A DNA stretch of 64,000 nucleotides from Kitasatospora setae KM-6054 (GCF_000269985.1 NC_016109.1:8025001-8089000), one strand, 5' to 3'; positions 26,032-34,884 are shown, counted from the stretch's first letter. Program-made: numbers and translations. Notes: generated from the sequence alone by a model not told the origin.

Positions 26032-26868
26032 GTGGAGACACCGTTAGGGAAATTCATCCGCGCGAAGCGTGACGCCATCCAGCCGGAGCTCCTCGGCCTG
26101 CAGAGGTACGACCGCCGCCGTGCCCCCGGGCTGCGCCGCATGGACCTCGCCACCCGTGCCGGTATCAGCGTCGAGTACCTGGCCCGCATCGAGCAAGGGC
26201 GCGACCGCAACCCGTCGCGCGCGGTCATCGACGCGCTCGCCGACGCGCTCTGCCTCAACCCCTCCGAGCGCAACCACATGCGCTACCTCGCGAAGATCGC
26301 CAGTGACCAGTGCCTGGTCGACATCAGGCCGGTGGCGCCACCCCGGCGGGTGCGGCCGTCGGTCCTCCGGACGCTTCAGCTGCTGGAACCCGGCGTCGCC
26401 ATCGTGACCAACCGGCTCGGCGACATCCTCGCCCACACCACGGGCTACCAGGCGATCACCAGTGGCACCGGACTCCTCGACCACGAGCGGCCGAACCTCA
26501 ACCGCTACCTGTTCACCGACATCCGCGCCCGGGCGTTCTTCGCCGACTGGAGCGACATCGCCGACGAGCAGACCTTCGAGCTGTGGCAGGCGCCGTCCCT
26601 GGAGAACCTCGAGTGGCTCACCTCCGAGCTCATCCCCCTCGCCGGAGTCGAGTTCACCAACCGCCTCTGCCGCCACGAGGTGCCGCGCCCCCGGGTCCTC
26701 CGGCTGAACCACCCGAGCGGATTCGAGCTGCGACTGCTCCGTGAGACGCTCGAACTGCCCATGGACGACCAGCAGTTGGTGGCCTTCCTGCCCGCGTGCG
26801 ACCGGTCGGCCCGGGCCGTCGAACAACTCCAGCGGATGCCGCACGGCCGACTGCGGTCCATCTCGTGA
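26032..26868 (+). CDS. XRE-family regulator with MmyB-like ligand domain
   Basis: 278 residues from GTG. The N-terminal helix-turn-helix (about 5-75, with RMDLATRAGISVEYLARIEQG) is followed by a larger domain with the pattern of MmyB-like ligand-binding (PAS-like) regions. The first residues (LGKFIRAKRDAIQPELLGL) and the RRAPGLRR signature are typical of this actinobacterial family. Divergent transcription from the MFS gene with a 119-bp gap suggests it represses or activates that exporter. The small-molecule ligand is unknown. Confidence 0.88.
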   Translation: METPLGKFIRAKRDAIQPELLGLQRYDRRRAPGLRRMDLATRAGISVEYLARIEQGRDRNPSRAVIDALADALCLNPSERNHMRYLAKIASDQCLVDIRPVAPPRRVRPSVLRTLQLLEPGVAIVTNRLGDILAHTTGYQAITSGTGLLDHERPNLNRYLFTDIRARAFFADWSDIADEQTFELWQAPSLENLEWLTSELIPLAGVEFTNRLCRHEVPRPRVLRLNHPSGFELRLLRETLELPMDDQQLVAFLPACDRSARAVEQLQRMPHGRLRSIS

Positions 26869-26874
26869 CGCGGG

Positions 26875-26909
26875 CCCTCCCCTGACGCGGGCCTCGCGTC
26901 AGGGGAGGG
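26875..26909. terminator. Bidirectional terminator
   Basis: Perfect 15-bp inverted repeat (CCCTCCCCTGACGCG, loop GGCCT) between the convergent MmyB-type and exonuclease genes. This is a good candidate for the right boundary of the cluster. Confidence 0.85.
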
Positions 26910-26945
26910 TCGGTCGCCGGTTCGTCAACTGTCGGAACGCGACAG

Positions 26946-27764
26946 TCAGTCGAGGCCGAGGCCGAGGTCGAAGACGGCGGTGACCGGCGCGTGGTCCGAC
27001 CAGCGCTCGGCGTGCGTCGCGGCGCGCTCGACCCGGGCGGCGGTGCAGCGGGCGGCCAGGCCGGGGGTGGCCATCTGGTAGTCGATCCGCCAGCCGGCGT
27101 CGTTGTCGAAGGCCCGGCCGCGGTAGGACCACCAGGAGTAGGGGCCCTCGGCCACGTCGGCGTGGTGCTGCCGCAGCACGTCGACGTAGCCGTGCTCGTC
27201 GAGGACGCGGGAGAGCCAGGCGCGCTCCTCGGGCAGGAAGCCGGCCTTCTTCTGGTTGGCCTTCCAGTTCCGCAGGTCGGCCTCGCGGTGCGCGATGTTC
27301 CAGTCGCCGCAGACCAGCACCTCGCGCCCGTCGGCGGCGGCGCGGGCGCGCAGCTCGCCGAGGTGGACGAGGAACTCGGCCATGAACCGCTCCTTCTCGT
27401 CCTGCCGGTCGGTGCCGACCTCGCCGGACGGCAGGTACAGCGAGGCGACCGTCAGGCCGGGCAGGTCGAGCTCCGCGTACCGGCCGCTGACGTCGAACTC
27501 GGCGGAGCCGAAGCCGATCCGGGTGGCCTCCGGGGCGCGGCGGGACAGCACCGCGACCCCGGCCCGGCCCTTGGCCGCGGCGGGGGCCCAGACCGCGTGC
27601 CACCCGTCGAGCCGGGCGAGCACGTCGGCGAACTGGTCGGTCTCGGCGCGCACCTCCTGCAGGCAGACCACCTCGGACTCGGTGGCGTCGATCCACTCCA
27701 GGAAGCCCTTCTTGGCGGCCGCCCGGATCCCGTTGACATTGGCTGTCGTGACGATGCTTTGCAC
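26946..27764 (-). CDS. xth: Exodeoxyribonuclease III (AP endonuclease family)
   Basis: 272 residues from a GTG start; the next in-frame alternatives are far upstream in non-coding sequence. Endonuclease/exonuclease/phosphatase fold with the ExoIII signatures: ANVNGIR near the N terminus, LQEVR with the metal-binding Glu, GDWNIAH, and the terminal SDHAPV with the catalytic Asp-His. It cleaves abasic sites and 3'-blocked ends in base excision repair in the cytoplasm. This is a core genome gene and marks the end of the accessory region. Confidence 0.95.
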   Translation of the reverse strand: MQSIVTTANVNGIRAAAKKGFLEWIDATESEVVCLQEVRAETDQFADVLARLDGWHAVWAPAAAKGRAGVAVLSRRAPEATRIGFGSAEFDVSGRYAELDLPGLTVASLYLPSGEVGTDRQDEKERFMAEFLVHLGELRARAAADGREVLVCGDWNIAHREADLRNWKANQKKAGFLPEERAWLSRVLDEHGYVDVLRQHHADVAEGPYSWWSYRGRAFDNDAGWRIDYQMATPGLAARCTAARVERAATHAERWSDHAPVTAVFDLGLGLD

Positions 27765-27877
27765 GGGGGGAGCGTACCGGGCGGCTCCGACAATCCGGCA
27801 TTCCGGGTGAACTCCGGGCGAACCGGGGCGCCATACCCGGCCGGCGGCCGATCCGCAAGGAACCCTTCCCATTGGTC

Positions 27878-27907
27878 TTGACCATCTCCCGGGGCGCCCT
27901 CTACTGT
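27878..27907 (+). promoter_or_regulatory. Candidate sigma70-type promoter for the GntR gene
   Basis: TTGACC (27878-27883) and TACTGT (27902-27907) are separated by 18 bp, about 75 bp upstream of the GntR start, in a locally AT-richer stretch. Confidence 0.6.
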
Positions 27908-27983
27908 CACTTACTGCAAAGACCTTTAATAAAGAAGGACGGATAAAGCCCGCCTCCCCCACCTGCTGAAACGGGGAGTCGCG

Positions 27984-28766
27984 GTGGGCCTGTCGTCCCT
28001 CAGGGTGGAGGACACGGTGGGGCAAGGAACGCTCGCGGCGGTGGCGGAGCCGAAGTACTGGCACCTGCGCACGGTGCTGCTGCGCACCATGGACACCGAG
28101 TTCTCCACCGGGCAGGTGCTGCCCAACGAGCGTGAGCTCTCGGCCCGCTTCGGCGTCGCCAGGGCCACCCTCCGGCAGGCCCTGGACCAGCTGGAGCTGG
28201 AGGGCCGGCTGGTCCGCCGCCGCGGCATCGGCACCCTGGTCGCCGCCCCGCGGGTGGGCATCCCGGTCGGCGACCGCGAGTACGGCCGCACCGGCACCGC
28301 CCGCGGCGGCCAGGACTGGACGGTGGTGGACTGCACCACCGGCCCCGCCACCGCCGCGCTGGCCCGCACCCTGAACCTCGCCGAGGGCGACCAGGTGCAC
28401 ACCGTCCGCCGGGTCCGCACCGTCCAGGGCGTCACGGTCGCCGCCGAGTCGCTGCACGTCCCGTCCGCCGCGCTGCCGCACCTCGCGCTGGTCGTCGACG
28501 GCAACGACCGGGCCCGCGGCGTGCTGCGCCAGCTGGACCGGATCGGCGTCGACGGCGAGTCCCGCTCGGTCGAGCTGGGCGTCGCCGAGACCGCCGAGGC
28601 CGCACTGCTGGAGCGCCCCCCGGGCACCCCGGTGCTGGTCGTCACCACCCAGTACGCCGCCGCGGGCCGGCTGGCCGCCGTCGCCGTCTCCACCTACCGC
28701 GCCGACACCTGCAAGCTGACCTTCGGCGAGTCCGGCGTGGCCGTCCAGGTCGCCGCCGCGGTCTGA
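27984..28766 (+). CDS. GntR/HutC-type transcriptional regulator
   Basis: 260 residues. GTG start with GGGGAG about 6 nt upstream. Winged-helix DNA-binding domain at about 25-90 (LPNERELSARFGVARATLRQALDQLELEGRLVRRRGIGT), followed by a UTRA-type effector domain (about 105-255) with the expected beta-rich pattern, as in DasR/HutC regulators that bind sugar phosphates or similar ligands. The gene stands alone between a repair gene and a hypothetical gene, so it may act elsewhere. Targets cannot be inferred. Confidence 0.9.
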   Translation: MGLSSLRVEDTVGQGTLAAVAEPKYWHLRTVLLRTMDTEFSTGQVLPNERELSARFGVARATLRQALDQLELEGRLVRRRGIGTLVAAPRVGIPVGDREYGRTGTARGGQDWTVVDCTTGPATAALARTLNLAEGDQVHTVRRVRTVQGVTVAAESLHVPSAALPHLALVVDGNDRARGVLRQLDRIGVDGESRSVELGVAETAEAALLERPPGTPVLVVTTQYAAAGRLAAVAVSTYRADTCKLTFGESGVAVQVAAAV

Positions 28767-28866
28767 CCCGCCCGACCCTCCCGGCCTGACACCCCGTCAG
28801 AAGCGCTGTCAGTGAACGGCGTTACGCTCCTGTCCCACTGACCGACGGTGAACAGGGGGCACGGCG

Positions 28867-29538
28867 ATGGGTTCGACCGACACGGCGGAGCGGGACGCGG
28901 GGCGGGAGCGGGGCGCGGAGCACGGCACGGCGCTCGTCGAGCGGGCGATCGCGGCCGTGGCCACCGACCCGTCCAGACTGGTGCTCGACCACGACCGGTT
29001 CGCCGGCCCGTGGGTCGAGGGCGCGCTGCGCCCGCGCGCGATCGAGTCCTTCCCCAGCGGCCACCCGCTGTCGCCCGCCCTGCGCGCCTGGCTGGCGTAC
29101 GACAGCGGCATGCTGGAGCGCCACGGCTGGTTCGACGAGCGCGGCGCCCTCGCGCCGCGCACCCTCGGCGAGATAGCCGTCGAGGAGTACGGCGAGCTGT
29201 GGGGCTCCTGCTTCGAGCCGTTCTCCGGCCTGTTCGGCGAGTGCTTCCTGCTGCCCGGCGGCTCCGACTCGCGCCGGGTGCTGTCGGTCGGCCCGAACGG
29301 CGAGCGCGACGAGCTGGGCGAGTACCCGGTCTTCGCGCTGGACGTCGACGACCTGCCGTACGCGGTGCTGATGTACCCCGGTTTCGACGTCTACCTCGCC
29401 GCCACCGCGGGCCTGCTCCCGCCCGGCGACCTGCCGGGCTACGACGCGCTCAAGCACGACCCCCGGTACGCGCACCGGATGCGGGCGCACGCCCGGGGGC
29501 GGCTCAAGGGCGAGTACGACCTGCTCTGCCTGCCCTAG
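28867..29538 (+). CDS. Conserved hypothetical protein, possibly SMI1/KNR4-like
   Basis: 223 residues, soluble, no signal peptide or membrane segment. Composition and acidic/aromatic pattern (ESFPSGHPLSPALRAWLAYD, then YPVFALDVDDLPYAVLMYPGFDVYLA) are reminiscent of SUKH (SMI1/KNR4) proteins, which occur as single proteins or as immunity proteins for polymorphic toxins. No toxin gene is adjacent. It overlaps the convergent hydrolase gene by 4 bp at the stop. Assignment is tentative. Confidence 0.7.
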   Translation: MGSTDTAERDAGRERGAEHGTALVERAIAAVATDPSRLVLDHDRFAGPWVEGALRPRAIESFPSGHPLSPALRAWLAYDSGMLERHGWFDERGALAPRTLGEIAVEEYGELWGSCFEPFSGLFGECFLLPGGSDSRRVLSVGPNGERDELGEYPVFALDVDDLPYAVLMYPGFDVYLAATAGLLPPGDLPGYDALKHDPRYAHRMRAHARGRLKGEYDLLCLP

Positions 29539-30173
29539 GCACGATCCAGGAAGTCGCGGACGTCGGCGATCTCCTGGGCGGAGACGCCGTGGCCCAGGCC
29601 CGGGTAGACGCGTTCGGTGAGCGCGGCGCCGGAGTCCGCGCGCAGCCAGGCGCCGGTGCGGTCGACCAGGTCGGCGGGGATCACCCGGTCCTCGGTGTCG
29701 CGGCCCCAGAAGACCGGCAGTCCGGCCAGCCGGCCGGCGTCCGCGGGCAGTCCGGCGTCCCAGGGCAGGGTGCCGGAGAGCAGCACGGCCGCGTCGAACT
29801 CCCGGGGGCGGGCCAGGACCAGGCCGCCGGCCATCGCCATGCCGCCGGAGAAGCCGAGCACGCTGACCCGGGTGTGCGGGGCCCGTGCGGTCTCCAGCCA
29901 GTCGAACAGCCAGCGCGCCGTCCGGTCGATCGACTCCGGCAGCGGGCGGCCGATGCCCCGGTTGGCGAACCAGGCGTAGCCGCCGCCCTCCGGGATCGGC
30001 GCCCGGACGGAGGCGACGGTGGTCCCGGCGGGCAGGTGCGGGGCCAGGCCGGCGAACGAGCGCTCGTCGGCGCCGCGCCCGTGCAGGGCGACCACCAGCG
30101 GGGTGCCGTCGCGCTCCGGCGGCGGGACGGACCAGTCGACGAAGGGCGCGGCGGGTGCGGCGGGCTCGGACAC
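29535..30173 (-). CDS. Alpha/beta hydrolase, phospholipase/carboxylesterase type
   Basis: 212 residues. Nucleophile Ser109 in GFSGG, acid Asp in DTEDRV, and His in the terminal GLGHGVS complete a catalytic triad; the early ALHGRGADE segment supplies the oxyanion hole. This matches the small carboxylesterase/phospholipase family (dienelactone-hydrolase-like fold). No signal peptide, so cytoplasmic. Substrate unknown. Confidence 0.88.
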   Translation of the reverse strand: MSEPAAPAAPFVDWSVPPPERDGTPLVVALHGRGADERSFAGLAPHLPAGTTVASVRAPIPEGGGYAWFANRGIGRPLPESIDRTARWLFDWLETARAPHTRVSVLGFSGGMAMAGGLVLARPREFDAAVLLSGTLPWDAGLPADAGRLAGLPVFWGRDTEDRVIPADLVDRTGAWLRADSGAALTERVYPGLGHGVSAQEIADVRDFLDRA

Positions 30174-30266
30174 GGGGGCTCCTGGTACGGGGGTCGGGGG
30201 AGGTGGGGGAGGGGACGACGCGGTCCATCCTCCCCGACCGGGCCGGGCCCCGCCGCCCGCCGGGGC

Positions 30267-31424
30267 CTACCGCGTGGCGGGCGGGTCGACGGCGAACAGC
30301 TGCTCCTCGACGTGGTCGAGGGCGACCCGCAGCGCGCCCATCGCGACCACCTCGGAGCCGAGCCCGGCGAGCGCGACCTCGGGGGCGCGCAGCGTGTAGC
30401 GGGCGAGCTGTTCGCGCAGCGGCTCCAGGACGCCGTCCAGGCCGGCCGCCCAGCCGCCGACCACGACGAGTTCCGGGTCGAGGGCGAGGACGAGGGCGGT
30501 GACGTCGTGGACGAGGCGGCCCAGGAAGCGGTCCATCGCGACCTGGGCGACCTGGTCGCCCTCCCGGGCGAGGCGCAGCACCCGGGCCACGGCGGCCTCG
30601 TCCAGCGGGTCGAGCGGTTTGCCGGTGGTGGACAGCAGCCGTTCCGGGGTGGCCTGTTGGCCGAGCAGGTGGAGCGCGCCGATCTCGCCGGCGGCGCCGC
30701 CGTGGCCGCGGTGCAGCCGGCCGCCGATCAGCGAGCCGGCGCCGGGGCTGAGGCCGGCCATCACGAACACCACGTCGCCCTTGCCGACCGCCGCGCCCTT
30801 CCAGTGCTCGGCGATGGCGGCCAGGTTGGCGTCGTTCTCGATCACCACCGGGCAGCGGAAGGAGCGGCGCAGCCGGGCGCCGAGGTCGAGGCCGGTCCAG
30901 CCGGGCATCGCGGTGCCGAGCCGGACGGTGCCGTCCCGGTCGACGATGCCGGGGGTGCCGACGGCGACCTCCCACAGGCTGTCGCGGGAGACGCCGGCCT
31001 TGCGCAGCACCTCGCCGACGGTGGTGCGGACCAGGGTGAGCCGCTCCTCGGCCTCGACCGACTCGTCGACCTGCTTGGCGTGGCTGGCCAGGATCTCGCC
31101 GGCCAGGTCGGCCAGCACCACCCGCAGGTCGTGCACGCCGATCTCGATGCCCAGCACGTGCCCGGCCTCGGCCCGGAAGCGGAACCAGCGGGCCGGGCGG
31201 CCGCGCTGCCGGCCGCCGGACTCCTGGACGTGCTCGACCTCGGCGACCAGCCCGGATTCCAGCAGCCCCTCGATCACGCCCTCGACGGTGGGCCGGGAGA
31301 GCCCGGTGTCGCCGACGAGCTGGGTCAGCGTGACGGCCTGGCCGTCGCGCAACGACCGCAGGGTGACCGCCGCGTTGATGCGCCGCAGCAGTGAGGAGTC
31401 CCCTCCGGTGAGCCGGTCCGTCAA
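30267..31424 (-). CDS. ROK-family transcriptional regulator/sugar kinase-like
   Basis: 385 residues from a TTG start preceded by GGAAGGG, giving the normal length of ROK regulators. N-terminal winged helix (about 10-75, LTQLVGDTGLSRPTVEGVIEGLLESGLV) and a ROK domain (about 90-380) with the ENDANLAAIAEH and GAAGEIG segments. The cysteine cluster usual in zinc-binding ROK proteins is not obvious. It is divergent from a methyltransferase gene across about 300 bp. Probably regulates a sugar-utilisation gene set located elsewhere. Confidence 0.88.
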   Translation of the reverse strand: MTDRLTGGDSSLLRRINAAVTLRSLRDGQAVTLTQLVGDTGLSRPTVEGVIEGLLESGLVAEVEHVQESGGRQRGRPARWFRFRAEAGHVLGIEIGVHDLRVVLADLAGEILASHAKQVDESVEAEERLTLVRTTVGEVLRKAGVSRDSLWEVAVGTPGIVDRDGTVRLGTAMPGWTGLDLGARLRRSFRCPVVIENDANLAAIAEHWKGAAVGKGDVVFVMAGLSPGAGSLIGGRLHRGHGGAAGEIGALHLLGQQATPERLLSTTGKPLDPLDEAAVARVLRLAREGDQVAQVAMDRFLGRLVHDVTALVLALDPELVVVGGWAAGLDGVLEPLREQLARYTLRAPEVALAGLGSEVVAMGALRVALDHVEEQLFAVDPPATR

Positions 31425-31723
31425 GTCGCTGCCCTTCCGCTTCGCGCGACTGCCCTGGCGCGCGGTGCCGTGGAGCGCGGTGCCGCCCGTCCGGCCGTGG
31501 TGAGACCGGTGCGGGCCCGCGCGGAGCTCTCCGCCGAGGCCCGGCACTGTGGGGTGCCGCGACCGGGGCGTCTGGTCCGGATCGTACTCGGGCGGCCCGC
31601 CGGGGGGCGAGCGTTTCCGCAGCTCATAACGGCTTCGGTATCGAAACGGTACGTCGTCCGTGATCACCGGGTGACCCGTCGGTGGCGCGGGGGCGTCCCC
31701 CCGACGCCCTAAGCTTGGGCGGC

Positions 31724-32404
31724 ATGGGGAACGACAGCGCCACCGTGCGTCAGGCCACGTCCGCCGACACCGAGTTCGTCCGGGCCCACACCGTGCCGGG
31801 GCCGGTGCCCTTCGTGCCCGAGGTGCGGCTGCGGATGGCGGCGGACGCGATCGCGCTGTGGGAGACCACCGAGCGCGACCGGGGCCGGGAGGGCCTGGCG
31901 CCGCCGTTCTGGGCGTTCCCGTGGGCGGGCGGCGTCGCGGTCGCCCGGTACGTCCTGGACCACCCCGAACTGGTGGCCGGACGGCGGGTGCTGGACCTGG
32001 CGGCGGGCTCCGGCCTGGTGGCCGTCGCGGCCGCGCTGAGCGGCGCCGCCGCCGTCCGGGCGGCGGAGATCGACGCGTACGCGGTGGCCTCGATCGCGGT
32101 GAACGCCGAGCTGAACGGCGTCGCGGTGGCGGCCGAGCTGGCCGACGTGCTGGACGGCGACGGCGGCCCGGACGCGGTGGTGCTGGCGGGGGACGTGTTC
32201 TACGAGCGGGCGATGGCGGCCCGCTTCCTGCCGTTCCTGGAGCGGGCCGCCGCCCGGGGCGCGACCGTGGTGGTCGGCGACCCCGGGCGGGCCTACCTGC
32301 CGCGCGGGCGCTTCACCGCGCTCGCCGAGTACACCGTCCCGGTCGCCGCCGACCTGGAGGACGCGGCCGAGAAGGCCACCACGGTGTGGGCGCTGCGCGG
32401 CTGA
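31724..32404 (+). CDS. Class I SAM-dependent methyltransferase, ETFB-KMT/nicotinamide-methyltransferase-like
   Basis: 226 residues. SAM-binding motif I is VLDLAAGSGLVAVAAA, followed by AAEIDAYAVASIAVNAELNG and an acidic GDVFYE motif, as in the small protein-lysine methyltransferase group related to ETFB-lysine methyltransferase. Start ATG lies in a GGGCGGC context; an in-frame upstream ATG would add 14 residues without SD support. Ends 8 bp from the convergent secreted-protein gene. Confidence 0.85.
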   Translation: MGNDSATVRQATSADTEFVRAHTVPGPVPFVPEVRLRMAADAIALWETTERDRGREGLAPPFWAFPWAGGVAVARYVLDHPELVAGRRVLDLAAGSGLVAVAAALSGAAAVRAAEIDAYAVASIAVNAELNGVAVAAELADVLDGDGGPDAVVLAGDVFYERAMAARFLPFLERAAARGATVVVGDPGRAYLPRGRFTALAEYTVPVAADLEDAAEKATTVWALRG

Positions 32405-32411
32405 CACGGCG

Positions 32412-33227
32412 TCAGGTCCCGGACGGCCGGGGCGCGGACGTGCTGGCCGACGGCAGCGGGGCGGTCGTCCCGGTCGGGAACGGCGACGGCGGGATCAGGC
32501 AGGTCGGCCCGGTCCAGGTCGGGCTCGCCGAGCTCGGCGGGGGCGCGGTGGGCAGGGTCGGGGCGGCCGAGGTCGGCGGGGGCGGCGAGGAGGCGCCGGG
32601 GCTCGGCGGGATGGTCTGGGCCAGTGCGGGGGCGAGCGACGTCGGGGTCGAGGTCCGGGACGGCGTCGGCGGGCTCTGCCGGGGCGAGCTGGGCGGCATG
32701 CCGGTCATGTCCGGGCAGGCGGGCAGGCTGGTGCTGCTGTCGTACAGCGACACCCGCCGCACCTGGTAGGGGCCCTGCCCGTACCAGCCGTGGAAGTAGA
32801 CGGTGAGTGTGTGGGTGGTCCCGCTGGTGCTGACCACGGCGTGCAGCCGGGTCTGCTCCGGGCCGTCGGCCCACTGGGAGACCGTCTCGAACTCGCCGCC
32901 GGTGACGCCGACGAACGCGTACGCGCCGGAGACGTCGGCCGTCAGGTCGTAGGTGGTGTACGGCTTGACCTCGACCTGCTGGGTGCACCCGGCGAAGTCG
33001 AAGCCGCCGGGGCGGCCTTCGATGCCCTGGCCGGTGCGGCTGACGTCGCCCGCGCAGGTCCAGTTGTCGGCCAGCGGCTGGAGGAACGAGCCGTCCCGGA
33101 CCACCTCCTGGGCGGCCTGGGCGCTGCCGGAGCCGAGCGCGGCGAAGCCGCCGGTGGCCAGCAGCAGCGCGGTCGCGGCGACCGCGCCGAGCGGGACGCG
33201 GTCGCGGTGGCGGGTGGGTCGTGACAC
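32412..33227 (-). CDS. Secreted protein with carbohydrate-binding-like domain and Pro/Ser/Thr tail (paralogue 1)
   Basis: 271 residues from GTG (GGAG upstream). N-terminal signal peptide with basic start, hydrophobic core and likely cleavage after AQA. Residues about 40-165 form a compact beta-rich domain with an early Trp/Cys motif (NWTCAGDV), FAGCTQQVEV and VYFHGWYGQGPYQV, similar in layout to CBM4/9-type carbohydrate-binding modules. Two Cys could form a disulfide. The remaining about 100 residues are a low-complexity Pro/Ser/Thr-rich tail, suggesting cell-wall spanning or O-glycosylation; no sortase motif is visible. First of three tandem paralogues. Function is inferred from shape only. 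Confidence 0.85.
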   Translation of the reverse strand: MSRPTRHRDRVPLGAVAATALLLATGGFAALGSGSAQAAQEVVRDGSFLQPLADNWTCAGDVSRTGQGIEGRPGGFDFAGCTQQVEVKPYTTYDLTADVSGAYAFVGVTGGEFETVSQWADGPEQTRLHAVVSTSGTTHTLTVYFHGWYGQGPYQVRRVSLYDSSTSLPACPDMTGMPPSSPRQSPPTPSRTSTPTSLAPALAQTIPPSPGASSPPPPTSAAPTLPTAPPPSSASPTWTGPTCLIPPSPFPTGTTAPLPSASTSAPRPSGT

Positions 33228-33269
33228 GTGATCTCCTCGGTGGGGGCGGGAGTTGCGGTTGCGGTGGGG

Positions 33270-33866
33270 TCAGGAGGCGGTGCTCGGGGCCAGCGGCAGC
33301 GGGTGGCAGCTCGGCACCCAGGTCTGGCCCGGGGTGGGTGTCGGCGACCAGGTGGAGCACGGGTCGGGGACGATCGGGCCGACCAGCGAGACGTACGAGA
33401 CCTGGTAGGGGCCCTGCCCGTACCAGCCGTGGAAGTACACCTCGGCCCCGGCCGGGACGTCGATGGTGGCGCGCAGGACCCGGGTCTCCGGGTCGTTCGA
33501 CCACAGGTGGGTGCCCGGCCCGGTGGTGCCGTCGCTGACCCCGACGAAGGCGTACGCGCCGGACACCACGGCGGTCAGGTCGTACTTCCCGCCCATCGGC
33601 AGCCGCTGGACGCAGCCCGCGAAGTCGTACGCGCCGGGCCGGCCCTCGACCAGGCCGGGGCCGAGCTGCCGGACGTCGCCGGTGCAGGTCCAGTGCTCGG
33701 CGAGCGGGGCGGCGAACCGGCCGTCGGCCACCCACTCGCGCGGGGCCGGGCCGGCCGCGGCACTGCCCTGCGCGGCGAGCACGGTGGTGCCGGCCAGCAG
33801 CACGGCGGTCAGGACCGCGCGCAGCGGGCCGGCGCCCCGGGCGCGGTGACGGGAACCTCGACGCAT
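33270..33866 (-). CDS. Secreted protein with carbohydrate-binding-like domain (paralogue 2)
   Basis: 198 residues; ATG with GGGAG 7 nt upstream. Signal peptide (about 1-38), then the same domain as its neighbours (HWTCTGDV, FAGCVQRL, YAFVGV, FHGWYGQGPYQVSYVSL), ending in a short Pro-rich region with two extra Cys instead of the long tail of paralogue 1. Only 42 bp separate it from paralogue 1, so the two are probably cotranscribed. Confidence 0.85.
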   Translation of the reverse strand: MRRGSRHRARGAGPLRAVLTAVLLAGTTVLAAQGSAAAGPAPREWVADGRFAAPLAEHWTCTGDVRQLGPGLVEGRPGAYDFAGCVQRLPMGGKYDLTAVVSGAYAFVGVSDGTTGPGTHLWSNDPETRVLRATIDVPAGAEVYFHGWYGQGPYQVSYVSLVGPIVPDPCSTWSPTPTPGQTWVPSCHPLPLAPSTAS

Positions 33867-33910
33867 GGCGACTCCCTGGTGGGGGTGGAGTGGAGGGGAC
33901 GGGCGCGCCG

Positions 33911-33973
33911 TCAGCTCCGGGCCCGGGTGGCGGTGGCGGCGGGACCGGCCGGCCGGGGGCGGGGTGCACGCAT
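33911..33973 (-). other. 20-codon ORF: relic or leader from a duplicated 5' region
   Basis: ATG with four initial codons (MRAP) and upstream flank matching the start of paralogue 3, then a diverged Pro/Ala/Arg sequence ending in TGA after 20 codons. It sits in the leader of paralogue 2. It is either the remains of a duplicated gene start or a short leader peptide. Confidence 0.45.
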
Positions 33974-34063
33974 GCCTGACTCCGGGTGGGGGAGGTGGAC
34001 GGGGCAGCGGTGCGAGGGAGTGACCACACGATGGGGGATGCCGAGGGCGCGCGTCAAGGGCGG
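33961..34063. repeat. Direct repeat of a promoter/5' region, copy 1
   Basis: About 100 bp resemble 34873-34976. Shared blocks are GGGGTGCACGCATGCC, AGCGGTGCGAGGGAGTG and GCGTCAAGGGCGG in the same order and spacing. The repeats lie upstream of paralogues 2 and 3 and document a tandem duplication that included the promoter. Confidence 0.7.
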
Positions 34064-34134
34064 GCAAAGGCCGCTTCCGGCCCGCCTTCTCGGGTGTGCG
34101 GGCCGGAAGATGACGAATGGTCAGCTCGGGCGGG

Positions 34135-34884
34135 TCAGCGCTGGCTGGGGCACGGTCCGGTCGGCCGGAAGCTCGGGCTCACGGTGGTGCGGTCCGGGGC
34201 CGGGGTGTCGTTCGCGGTGCTGCCCGGCTCGGCCGTGCTGGTGCGCGAGGGCGGCGGGCTGCTGGGCGGCGCCGGGCTGGTCCAGGACGGCGGGACGCAC
34301 CAGGACGGCAGGACGCCCGGGCCGAACATGTCGACCCACTTGACCTGGTAGGGCGCCTGCCCGTACCAGCCGTGCAGGCGCACCAGCAGCGAGGTGCTGT
34401 CCGGCCCGGTGGTCACGGTGACGGTGAGGGCGTTCCAGTCCGGGTTGTTCGACCAGTTCTGCACCGTCTCGCCGGGCCCGCCGCCCTCGGTGCCGAGGAA
34501 GACGTACGGGCCCCGGACGCCCGCCCGCAGCGTGTACGTCGAGTTCGGCAGCACGGTCACCCGCTGGGTGCACCAGGCGAGTTCGCCGGCGCTCGGGGCG
34601 CCCTCCAGCAGGCGCCCCCAGTCCGGGTCGTCGCGCACGGACGCGCTCTCCTGGCAGAGCCAGTCCGTCGGGGTGCCGCTGTGCGCCGGGGGCGCGGTGA
34701 AGGTGCCGTTGCCGATCACGTCGATCTGCGGCGGCTCGGCGGACGACGCCGGGCCGCCCAGGCCGAGAGTGGCCGTCGCGGCCAGCGCGACCGCGCCGAA
34801 CACGGCCGCCACCGGCAGGCCGTCGCTCACGCGTCTGCGGGACACCGGGCGGGGGCGGGGCCGGCGGGACAGGGGTGCACGCAT
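34135..34884 (-). CDS. Secreted protein with carbohydrate-binding-like domain and Ser/Pro tail (paralogue 3)
   Basis: 249 residues; ATG with GGAG 8 nt upstream. Long basic N-region (RRPRPRPVSRRR) before a hydrophobic core, possibly Tat-compatible. Domain about 50-185 with DWLCQES, LAWCTQRV, YVFLGT, QNWSNNPDWNAL and RLHGWYGQAPYQVKWV. C-terminal Pro/Ser/Thr-rich tail of about 60 residues. Most diverged of the three tandem copies and 268 bp upstream of paralogue 2, separated by the duplicated 5' region. Confidence 0.85.
   Translation of the reverse strand: MRAPLSRRPRPRPVSRRRVSDGLPVAAVFGAVALAATATLGLGGPASSAEPPQIDVIGNGTFTAPPAHSGTPTDWLCQESASVRDDPDWGRLLEGAPSAGELAWCTQRVTVLPNSTYTLRAGVRGPYVFLGTEGGGPGETVQNWSNNPDWNALTVTVTTGPDSTSLLVRLHGWYGQAPYQVKWVDMFGPGVLPSWCVPPSWTSPAPPSSPPPSRTSTAEPGSTANDTPAPDRTTVSPSFRPTGPCPSQR

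Noticed and set aside
28867..29538. Immunity protein of a toxin-immunity pair
   Set aside because: SUKH-like resemblance is weak and there is no adjacent toxin or secretion gene.
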